The notes below the pieces were generated by a model that was given only the letters and a program-made list of their open reading frames with translations, had not been told where the DNA came from and did not search any database. A program made the position numbers and the translations under genes. This document shows, in pieces, positions 1-3,763 of a DNA stretch of 6,962 nt. Position 1 is the stretch's first letter; every line of letters begins with the position of its first letter. This stretch comes from Candidatus Caenarcanum sp. (lineage in GTDB: Bacteria; Cyanobacteriota; Vampirovibrionia; Gastranaerophilales; UBA9971): positions 1 through 6,962 of the forward strand of contig DYOT01000066.1 of NCBI GenBank assembly GCA_020720345.1, given 5' to 3'.

Positions 1-93
1 GCTGAGCTCTGGGTAAATATGCAAGCTCAATATGATTTGCCACAGGCAAGAAAAACCGCCAATTTGGACAATGTCCAAATTCTGTACAGATAA
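1..93 (+). CDS. C-terminal end of a HigA-type (XRE family) addiction-module antitoxin, 5' end outside the window
   Basis: Frame 1 is open from the first base to a TAA at 91-93 and gives 30 residues beginning AELWVNMQAQYDLPQAR. This matches the C-terminal end typical of the HigA family (pattern [P/A]-E-L-W-[L/V]-N-M-Q-x-x-Y-D-L), which follows the DNA-binding helix-turn-helix in these antitoxins. HigA proteins neutralise a HigB-type mRNA-cleaving toxin and repress their own operon; higB normally lies just upstream of higA, so it would lie left of the window. Only the tail is visible, so the helix-turn-helix and the toxin cannot be confirmed. The family call rests on this short motif alone. The final codons overlap a perfect inverted repeat (61-81). 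Confidence 0.7.
   Translation, partial: AELWVNMQAQYDLPQARKTANLDNVQILYR
61..81. repeat. Perfect inverted repeat at the 3' end of the antitoxin gene
   Basis: AATTTGGAC (61-69) and GTCCAAATT (73-81) are exact reverse complements separated by three bases, inside the last codons of the HigA-like gene. An eight-base palindrome, CTGTACAG, follows at 82-89. There is no T-run directly after the hairpin, so it is a poor intrinsic terminator. It could stabilise the mRNA 3' end, be a protein-binding site upstream of hpf, or be chance constrained by the codons. Confidence 0.5.
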
Positions 94-118
94 AATTCTT
101 AAATTAAAATTAAATATC

Positions 119-147
119 TTTAAACTAAAAAAAAAATAGTTTATAAT
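119..147 (+). promoter_or_regulatory. Predicted promoter of hpf
   Basis: A perfect TATAAT lies at 142-147, with TTTAAA at 119-124 (4 of 6 to TTGACA) and a 17-base spacer. It sits 49 bases before the chosen hpf start, giving a leader of roughly 40 bases. The region is very AT-rich, so the -35 assignment is weak; the -10 is the convincing part. Confidence 0.45.
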
Positions 148-196
148 CAGAAGATAAAAGTGGAAAGAGTTTTTTAGTTTGTCAGGAGGAACGCTT

Positions 197-610
197 ATGC
201 CTTTTACCCTTAATGGGCGTAACATTGAAATCACCAAAGCCATAAGAGATTATGTCGAAGAAAAAATCGGCAGAATTGTAAGGCACAATAACCAGATAAT
301 GAATATCAAAATTACGTTGACTGTAACAAAAAACCCCAGTGTAAAGAAAAGTCATACAGCTGAAGTAACCTGCCTGCTAAATAGCCATGTAGTCAAAATT
401 TCAGAATCCGCAGAATCCATGTATGCCTCTATTGACCTCTTAGCTGACAGAATTGACAGAAAAGTAAAAGAAATAAAAGAAAGACTTATGTCAAATAAAA
501 CAGGCAAATCGATTAGGACAGAAATTCAATCTGAAGAAGCTTTTGAAGAAGAAGAATTTACAGAGGCAGAAGAAAGTTCCGTGGATATTGAATTAGAATC
601 CAAATATTAA
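197..610 (+). CDS. hpf: Short-type ribosome hibernation-promoting factor / ribosome-associated inhibitor (HPF/YfiA family)
   Basis: The product (137 residues) belongs to the S30AE family, which binds the 30S decoding region of idle ribosomes and blocks tRNA and mRNA access in starvation or stationary phase. The S30AE domain spans about residues 1-98: it opens with PFTLNGRNIEIT, followed by the amphipathic helix AIRDYVEEKI and, near residues 75-97, the second helix MYASIDLLADRIDRKVKEIK. The start is the ATG at 197 because AGGAGGA (184-190) lies six bases before it; an in-frame TTG at 179 would put that ribosome binding site inside the gene. Long HPF proteins (about 180-200 residues, including cyanobacterial LrtA) have a second dimerising domain. 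This protein instead ends after residue 113 in an acidic tail rich in Glu (EEAFEEEEFTEAEE), so it resembles the YfiA/RaiA type, which inactivates 70S ribosomes without making 100S dimers. That functional reading is inference from length and tail. It appears to be transcribed alone. Confidence 0.93.
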   Translation: MPFTLNGRNIEITKAIRDYVEEKIGRIVRHNNQIMNIKITLTVTKNPSVKKSHTAEVTCLLNSHVVKISESAESMYASIDLLADRIDRKVKEIKERLMSNKTGKSIRTEIQSEEAFEEEEFTEAEESSVDIELESKY

Positions 611-622
611 AATACTTATTAA

Positions 623-651
623 TTAAATAATTTTAAAAAATATGTTACGAT
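623..651 (+). promoter_or_regulatory. Possible extended -10 promoter of cheW
   Basis: TACGAT at 646-651 is preceded by TG at 643-644, giving the extended -10 form TGnTACGAT. TTAAAT at 623-628 stands 17 bases upstream as a weak -35. A start site near 658 would give a leader of about 40 bases. No terminator separates hpf from this site, so read-through from hpf is also possible. Confidence 0.35.
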
Positions 652-696
652 ACAAATATCCCTTATGCATTTAATTTTTAAATGGAGAGTATGTTT

Positions 697-1239
697 ATGT
701 CAAGTCAAAATATTTTTGAAAACGAAGAGTTACAAGTTATAGCATTTAAGCTGGGCAAAGAAGAATATGCTACAACAATCACAAGTGTGCAGGAAATTAT
801 AATGCCCCAGGAAAAAACCAAAATTCCAAGATCACCGGAATTTGTTGAAGGTGTGATTAACCTTAGAGGTAGTATAATCCCTGTAATTGACGGAAGAAAA
901 CGCTTCGGGCTAGAACTTGCAAAAGAAACCAATGAAACAAGAATTATGGTGCTTGAGCTTGAACACAACACCATAGGACTTACGGTTGATTCTGTTTCAG
1001 AAGTTATCCATTTGCAGTCAAAAGATATTCAAAAATCGCCCGTAACTGCGGATAATGATCATGACTTTATTCTTGGAATAGGCAAGTACGATAACAGATT
1101 AATTATACTGCTTGATCCGGCTAATTTCTTAAATATTAAAGAAATAGAAAGTATACAGAGTATTGCTCAGGCAGCGGAAAATATACGCCATCTTACCTCT
1201 GTTGTAGAAGACGAAAAAAAAGAAAAAGTTAAAAAATAA
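697..1239 (+). CDS. cheW: CheW-type chemotaxis coupling protein
   Basis: The product (180 residues) is a single CheW domain (about residues 9-150), the cytoplasmic SH3-like adaptor that couples the histidine kinase CheA to chemoreceptors. Family features visible are the opening strand QVIAFKLGKEEYA, the helix SVQEII, the signature EGVINLRGSIIPVIDGRKR (51-69) with its conserved N-L-R-G, and the second half ILGIGKYDNRLIILLD (125-140). A charged tail (VEDEKKEKVKK) follows the domain and is not part of the usual fold. The chosen start is the third in-frame ATG: GGAGAG at 684-689 lies seven bases before 697, whereas the ATG at 682 overlaps that site and the ATG at 691 is one base from it. No cheA, cheY, cheB, cheR or receptor gene is nearby, so this is an orphan coupling protein. 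It could serve a chemotaxis or twitching array encoded elsewhere, or act as a CheV-like or scaffold protein without a receiver domain. Confidence 0.92.
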   Translation: MSSQNIFENEELQVIAFKLGKEEYATTITSVQEIIMPQEKTKIPRSPEFVEGVINLRGSIIPVIDGRKRFGLELAKETNETRIMVLELEHNTIGLTVDSVSEVIHLQSKDIQKSPVTADNDHDFILGIGKYDNRLIILLDPANFLNIKEIESIQSIAQAAENIRHLTSVVEDEKKEKVKK

Positions 1240-1249
1240 AAAATTTAAA

Positions 1250-2047
1250 TTAGCCTACGAGCCTTAAATGAGCATATTGTTTTGGCGCTTTTCCGCTTTT
1301 TAACTCTTTAATCCTGTCAAGGATAAAGGGCAAATTGCCGCAATTAGGTTTGAGATTTATATATTTTCTATAATGTCTTAAACAATCTGTACTGTTACCC
1401 ATTTTGTCGTAAGCAATGGCGATTCCAAGATAAGCCCTTGCATAGTCTCTATTGATTTTTACAAGCTGTCTGAAGATTTTTATTGCCTTGTTATGAAAAT
1501 GAAGTTTTATGTATAAGCTGCCAAGAGCATTATAAGCTGAAACATTTTCAGGACAGGTTTCTATTATTTTCAAGTATGTTTTTATCGCTAAATTATTTTG
1601 TCCGCCAAGCTCATAAGCAAGAGCAAGGTTTAATTTAGCTTCCGAATACTCAGGACAGATTTTTAAAGCTTTTTTATACTCTTTTATTGCCTTGTCGTAC
1701 TTTCTATCCATGCAATAACTACAACCTAATTCGTAATATAAAGACTTATCAAAAGGCGCAAGCTTTCTGGCTTTATTAAAAGCATTAACAGCATCCTGCA
1801 TGAAACCGACCTGTTTATAAGAATACCCGAGCCCCTTATATATTTCTATTTCTGTATTGCCTTCGGCATACTCAAGCCCAAATTGATATTCATCTATAGA
1901 TTCCCAGAAAAAGTTTTTAATTCTCAGGGCATCAGCTTTAATGAGGTGCCTGTAGGCAATTTCAAACGATGTGTTGTTTTTTTCTTCTATTCTGTTTGTG
2001 AAAGATTCAATTTTTCCTGACATTAAATCGTCTGTGACGATTTTCAT
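1250..2047 (-). CDS. Tetratricopeptide-repeat (TPR) protein of unknown partner
   Basis: The product (265 residues) is built almost entirely of TPR units, helical hairpins that bind other proteins. Five repeats of exactly 34 residues can be laid out at about 68-101, 102-135, 136-169, 170-203 and 204-237, each with the typical small residues at positions 8 and 20 and often Pro at 32 (for example LGYSYKQVGFMQDAVNAF, LALAYELGGQNNLAIKTY). A degenerate sixth unit probably covers 30-65. No signal peptide, membrane segment or catalytic domain is visible, so a cytoplasmic scaffold is likely; the binding partner cannot be read from the sequence. Several Cys residues (109, 112, 131, 165, 222, 236) are scattered through the repeats without a metal-site pattern. 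A G-run (2055-2059 on the + strand as CCCCC) lies about seven bases before the ATG and is a weak ribosome binding site. It ends 10 bases from the end of cheW on the other strand, with no terminator between them. Confidence 0.88.
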   Translation of the reverse strand: MKIVTDDLMSGKIESFTNRIEEKNNTSFEIAYRHLIKADALRIKNFFWESIDEYQFGLEYAEGNTEIEIYKGLGYSYKQVGFMQDAVNAFNKARKLAPFDKSLYYELGCSYCMDRKYDKAIKEYKKALKICPEYSEAKLNLALAYELGGQNNLAIKTYLKIIETCPENVSAYNALGSLYIKLHFHNKAIKIFRQLVKINRDYARAYLGIAIAYDKMGNSTDCLRHYRKYINLKPNCGNLPFILDRIKELKSGKAPKQYAHLRLVG

Positions 2048-2256
2048 AAATAACCCCCAAAAATAAATGCGCCGCTGTATAAAAATTAGCTTAGCCTGCA
2101 GGAATTTCCCCTTGTCTACTGGAATGAGTTTAATTTTCAGAAAACCGGCAAATGTGTTTTAAAAGCTTCCAAAGCGGCAAAGCCCCTTTTCAGCTTTTGC
2201 ATCACCTGCTTCGCGGGCAAAGCCGGATTTTCCCGAAAATACACTCCCGCTTCGCC

Positions 2257-2312
2257 TATACCGCTCAAGGCGTTTGCAGATAAAATCCGAAATTTAATTT
2301 AAGAGCGGTATA
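2257..2312. repeat. 10-base perfect inverted repeat at the right edge of the GC-rich island
   Basis: TATACCGCTC (2257-2266) and GAGCGGTATA (2303-2312) are exact reverse complements 36 bases apart. Nested between and before them is a second pair, CGGATTTT (2224-2231) and AAAATCCG (2282-2289). The two pairs overlap (pseudoknot-like order), so they cannot both close as one simple hairpin. The composition changes from GC-rich to AT-rich within this repeat. Confidence 0.6.
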
Positions 2313-2314
2313 AC

Positions 2315-2345
2315 TTTATTTTATGTTTTGTTTCAGTAAAATAAA
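2315..2345. repeat. AT-only inverted repeat
   Basis: TTTATTTTA (2315-2323) and TAAAATAAA (2337-2345) are exact reverse complements around a 13-base loop. Low complexity makes chance more likely here than for the neighbouring repeats, but it abuts them directly. Confidence 0.35.
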
Positions 2346-2346
2346 T

Positions 2347-2384
2347 CAATCCGAGGGTTTAAATAAGGCTTATTTATCGGGTTG
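2347..2384. repeat. Two-part hairpin upstream of ffs
   Basis: CAATCCGA (2347-2354) can pair with TCGGGTTG (2377-2384), including one G-U pair. Inside it TAAATAA (2360-2366) pairs with TTATTTA (2370-2376) around a GGC loop, leaving GGGTT as a one-sided bulge. The + strand continues AAATTTTAG, a weak T-run, so it might terminate a transcript coming from the GC-rich island; this is speculative. Confidence 0.4.
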
Positions 2385-2425
2385 AAATTTTAGCAATTGC
2401 AGGTTTTAATTAATTTCAAAACAAA

Positions 2426-2453
2426 TTCAAAATTGATATCTTTATGCTAAGAT
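2426..2453 (+). promoter_or_regulatory. Predicted extended -10 promoter of the SRP RNA gene
   Basis: TAAGAT (2448-2453) is preceded by TG at 2445-2446, giving TGCTAAGAT, and TTCAAA (2426-2431) stands 16 bases upstream as the -35 (4 of 6). The start site expected about 7-8 bases downstream coincides with the first base of the SRP RNA outer stem at 2461. This agreement with the independently predicted RNA end supports the call. Confidence 0.6.
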
Positions 2454-2460
2454 ATCAATT
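2431..2460. repeat. 10-base perfect inverted repeat overlapping the ffs promoter
   Basis: AATTGATATC (2431-2440) and GATATCAATT (2451-2460) are exact reverse complements separated by 10 bases. Arm centres are 20 bases apart, about two helical turns. The right arm covers the end of the -10 box and the bases just before the transcription start, the left arm the spacer. This geometry is that of an operator for a dimeric repressor, but no candidate regulator is identified. Confidence 0.6.
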
Positions 2461-2593
2461 GCAGTACCACCATTCAATGAAGGTTGGTCTGATGCGGCGG
2501 AAGCCGGTGAATCTGGTCAGGGCGGGAACGCAGCAGCCATAAGCCATAACTTCCGGGTGCATTCGGATTGGCTGGAGAATAGTGGTACTGTGC
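2461..2593 (+). ncRNA. ffs: Signal recognition particle RNA (bacterial small SRP RNA, 4.5S type)
   Basis: The RNA forms the core of the signal recognition particle with Ffh and targets ribosomes making membrane proteins. The conserved domain IV is present: GGTCAGG (2515-2521) on the 5' side and AGCAGCC (2532-2538) on the 3' side, the two halves of the Ffh-binding loop. They enclose a GCG/CGC stem capped by the tetraloop GGAA (2525-2528). CAGTACCAC (2462-2470) pairs perfectly with GTGGTACTG (2582-2590) as the closing helix, and TTCCGGGTGC (2551-2560) resembles the 3' arm of other small SRP RNAs. A run of five T follows the closing helix at 2594-2598 and probably ends transcription. At about 133 bases it is somewhat longer than the 114-base E. 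coli 4.5S RNA, and I see no Alu domain. The exact ends are inferred from the closing helix and promoter. Confidence 0.93.
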
Positions 2594-2717
2594 TTTTTAT
2601 AATATTTTGATTAAATTTATAATTAACTTTTGTAACGAAAAAGCAATTTTTTGAATTTTATCGTTTTTATATGTTTTTTATATATTGTAAGCACACACAA
2701 TAAACACTTTAAAAAAA

Positions 2718-2723
2718 TATACT
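2718..2723 (+). promoter_or_regulatory. Possible -10 box for the ribbon-helix-helix gene
   Basis: TATACT matches the -10 consensus at 5 of 6 positions and lies 44 bases before the gene start. No convincing -35 is seen at 16-18 bases upstream (the region reads CACACACAA). Another TATATT at 2681-2686 is an alternative. The remainder of 2599-2739 is AT-rich with nothing else I can name. Confidence 0.35.
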
Positions 2724-2766
2724 AAATCAGAGAGAGTAGTTGAGAAAAATTTTGGAGGAGAAAATT

Positions 2767-2952
2767 ATGGCAAGAGTACTTATTTCCATGCCTGACGAGT
2801 TTTTAAGCACAATTGACACAGTAGCAGATGATGAACAACGCTCAAGAAGCGAACTCATCAGAGAAGCGCTGAGAAGTTATGTCAACAAAAGAAGAATCAG
2901 AAACACTGCGACAGCTTCCAGACACGCAGCGTTACTTGATACACTTCTTTAG
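2767..2952 (+). CDS. Small ribbon-helix-helix (CopG/Arc/MetJ-type) DNA-binding protein
   Basis: The product (61 residues) has the full ribbon-helix-helix layout: a beta strand ARVLISMPDEF (2-12) that would pair with a partner subunit and insert into the DNA major groove, helix 1 LSTIDTVADDE (13-23), the turn with the conserved SRSELI (27-31), and helix 2 REALRSYVNKRR (32-43). A short basic and polar tail follows. Such dimers are autoregulatory repressors, often antitoxins, but no toxin gene follows: the transcript ends at a strong terminator about 80 bases on. The start is the ATG at 2767, six bases after GGAGGAG (2754-2760); an in-frame TTG at 2740 would bury that site. AGAGAG/TTGAGA elements occur both before (2731-2745) and after (2980-2991) the gene and could be binding sites. 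It is probably a stand-alone transcription regulator; its target is unknown. Confidence 0.88.
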   Translation: MARVLISMPDEFLSTIDTVADDEQRSRSELIREALRSYVNKRRIRNTATASRHAALLDTLL

Positions 2953-2997
2953 TTAGCAAAGCATTTGGATTAGTGTATTAGAGAGTTGAGAGAGATT

Positions 2998-3016
2998 GTT
3001 ACTTTTTAAGAGTAAC
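2998..3016 (+). repeat. Small hairpin in the 3' untranslated region of the RHH gene
   Basis: GTTACT (2998-3003) pairs with AGTAAC (3011-3016), extendable by a G-U and an A-T pair. It lies between the stop codon and the main terminator and has no following T-run. It might stabilise the transcript. Confidence 0.4.
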
Positions 3017-3032
3017 CGAGAGTTTTAAATTT

Positions 3033-3062
3033 AATCCTCCTTTATAAAGGAGGATTTTTTTT
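3033..3062 (+). terminator. Intrinsic terminator of the RHH gene, possibly shared with the opposing gene
   Basis: AATCCTCCTTTA (3033-3044) and TAAAGGAGGATT (3045-3056) are perfect reverse complements, followed by an unbroken T-run (3055-3062). This is a strong rho-independent terminator for the + strand. On the - strand it lies about 18 bases after the stop of the 52-residue gene with a weaker tail (TTAAATTT), so it may work in both directions. The 3' arm contains GGAGG, so it looks like a ribosome binding site but leads to no gene. Confidence 0.93.
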
Positions 3063-3073
3063 ATGCGAAAATA

Positions 3074-3232
3074 TTAATCTTTTCTTTCGTTGAGTTTTTT
3101 TAACCCGAAGTGCGAAACAAGATGAGAATTAAGATATCCTGCCTCTTTTCCGCATACGCCATAAAGATGGCAAATTCTTTGCTTATTATCTTGTTCAATT
3201 GACCTATTATTTTTCAGATTATTGCTTATCAT
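3074..3232 (-). CDS. Small hypothetical protein (52 residues) with a Cys2His2-like spacing
   Basis: I do not recognise this protein. The reading frame runs from ATG (3232-3230) to TAA and is preceded by AGGAGAG (3237-3243 on the + strand as CTCTCCT) at an ideal distance, which is the main reason to call it a real gene. The N-terminal 19 residues are polar and Asn-rich; the centre reads RICHLYGVCGKEAGYLNSHL and the C terminus is basic (GLKKLNERKD). C21, C27, H37 and H41 are spaced C-x5-C-x9-H-x3-H, which could hold a zinc or other thiophilic metal, though this spacing is not a family I can name. No signal peptide or membrane segment is present. It lies 79 bases downstream of arsR on the same strand and could be co-transcribed with it, or use its own promoter near 3253-3281. 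Chance ORF is possible but unlikely given the ribosome binding site. Confidence 0.65.
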   Translation of the reverse strand: MISNNLKNNRSIEQDNKQRICHLYGVCGKEAGYLNSHLVSHFGLKKLNERKD

Positions 3233-3252
3233 TTTTCTCTCCTACATGTGCG

Positions 3253-3281
3253 ATTCTTCATAAGATTATCTTACACTTCAA
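3253..3281 (-). promoter_or_regulatory. Weak possible promoter and palindrome upstream of the 52-residue gene
   Basis: On the - strand TTGAAG (3281-3276) and AAGAAT (3258-3253) each match the consensus at 4 of 6 positions with a 17-base spacer. A perfect 13-base palindrome, TAAGAT-T-ATCTTA (3261-3273), lies within the spacer and could be an operator. If the promoter is not real, the gene depends on read-through from arsR, after which I see no terminator. Confidence 0.3.
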
Positions 3282-3311
3282 GAGAGATTTTTTTAATAAA
3301 TTAATAGATTT

Positions 3312-3638
3312 TTAATTATTACTTAAAGTGTTTATAAGATTCTGCTGATGCTTAAATTTTTCAGAAATTATATTATCCAGACAGCAGAAAAATTCATTTA
3401 TACAGCAAATTTTTAAAGTATAGTAAACATTTAAACCGGCTTTTCTGTCTTTTATAAGCCCTTGGCTTTTTAAAATTCCTAAATTTTTTGAAACGTTTGA
3501 CTGTTCATCCTCAATAATTTCAATTATTTCAGAAACAGTTTTTTCTCCCTCTCTTAAACAGTCAATAATCATTAATCTTGTAGGATTAGCAATAGCCTTT
3601 ATAACTGCTGTCTTAAGTTTATAAAATTCTCTGTTCAT
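3312..3638 (-). CDS. arsR: ArsR/SmtB-family repressor with a C-terminal CC-x5-CC arsenite site
   Basis: The product (108 residues) is a winged helix-turn-helix repressor that leaves DNA when it binds a metal or metalloid. The fold is clear: helix AVIKAIANPTRLMIIDCL (11-28) with the family P-T-R, recognition region SEIIEIIEDEQSNVSKNLGI (36-55), and the wing GLIKDRKAGLNVYYTL (60-75). The classical ELCVC metal motif of the helix before the recognition helix is absent: no Cys lies between 28 and 77. Instead C78, C79, C85 and C86 sit in the C-terminal helix; C78-C79-C85 has the same spacing as Cys95-Cys96-Cys102 of Acidithiobacillus ferrooxidans ArsR, a three-coordinate As(III) site (established knowledge). 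The adjacent divergent arsM supports arsenite as inducer. The ribosome binding site is poor (TGGA about 11 bases upstream), suggesting low expression. Antimonite or another thiophilic metal is an alternative ligand. Confidence 0.92.
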   Translation of the reverse strand: MNREFYKLKTAVIKAIANPTRLMIIDCLREGEKTVSEIIEIIEDEQSNVSKNLGILKSQGLIKDRKAGLNVYYTLKICCINEFFCCLDNIISEKFKHQQNLINTLSNN

Positions 3639-3676
3639 AAATTAAATATCCATGTCCACTAAACTATATGACTATA

Positions 3677-3706
3677 TTGGAATATTATCATATTATGTGC
3701 TAAAAT
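3677..3706 (+). promoter_or_regulatory. Predicted arsM promoter
   Basis: TTGGAA (3677-3682) is the -35 (4 of 6), TAAAAT (3701-3706) the -10, with an 18-base spacer and TG at 3698-3699 giving the extended form TGCTAAAAT. Transcription would start near 3713, just before the first ribosome binding site at 3721-3725. Confidence 0.55.
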
Positions 3707-3711
3707 TCCAA
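3684..3711 (-). promoter_or_regulatory. Predicted arsR promoter, overlapping the arsM promoter
   Basis: On the - strand TTGGAA (3711-3706) is the -35 and GATAAT (3689-3684, 5 of 6) the -10, with a 16-base spacer. The start site would fall near 3677 with a leader of about 39 bases. It overlaps the arsM promoter almost completely, so the two polymerases compete for the same DNA. Confidence 0.5.
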
Positions 3712-3763
3712 CTAATTATCAGGAGTAATTTTTATGAAAAAAATTAAAAAAAGGAGAAAAACT

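Larger units (their letters stand above)
2048..2425. other. Gene-free region with a GC-rich island and a chain of inverted repeats
   Basis: This stretch lies between the start of the TPR gene and the ffs promoter. Bases 2161-2280 contain 63 G/C of 120, against 13 of 60 in the next 60 bases (2281-2340), so the island stands out sharply from its surroundings. Several frames are open through the island on both strands, but none has a start codon with a ribosome binding site or a product I recognise, so I do not call a gene. Short elements recur: GCAAAGCC at 2177-2184 and 2217-2224, and CGGATTTT (2224-2231) with its reverse complement AAAATCCG (2282-2289). The features fit a non-coding RNA, a fragment of a dispersed repeat, or the remnant of a transferred segment; the sequence alone does not decide. 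A weak possible -10 (TATACA, - strand, 2076-2081) for the TPR gene lies at the left edge. Confidence 0.5.
3677..3711. promoter_or_regulatory. Candidate ArsR operator: 11-base inverted repeat spanning both promoters
   Basis: TTGGAATATTA (3677-3687) and TAAAATTCCAA (3701-3711) are reverse complements except at one position, with 13 bases between. The outer TTGGAA of each arm is the -35 of one promoter and the inner part reaches the -10 of the other. A repressor dimer here would block both promoters, giving joint arsenite-inducible control of arsR and arsM. A tandem repeat ACTATAT (3663-3669, 3671-3677) lies beside it on the arsR side and may be a second contact. Confidence 0.5.

Noticed and set aside
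705..974. 89-codon frame on the - strand inside cheW
   Set aside because: Antisense shadow of the well-supported CheW domain, with no ribosome binding site or family match.
2090..2302. Frames open through the GC-rich island, including an ATG frame at 2152-2283 (43 codons) and a - strand frame at about 2137-2299
   Set aside because: None has a ribosome binding site; the longest has no start codon; frames on both strands are open because the segment is GC-rich and stop-poor. No recognisable protein.
3049..3064. GGAGG followed by a T-run and ATG at 3063, looking like a ribosome binding site and start
   Set aside because: The GGAGG is the 3' arm of a perfect terminator hairpin, and the ATG opens only a few codons before a stop.
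3663..3677. ACTATAT tandem repeat as the start of a CRISPR or microsatellite array
   Set aside because: Only two copies of seven bases, with no further units or spacers.
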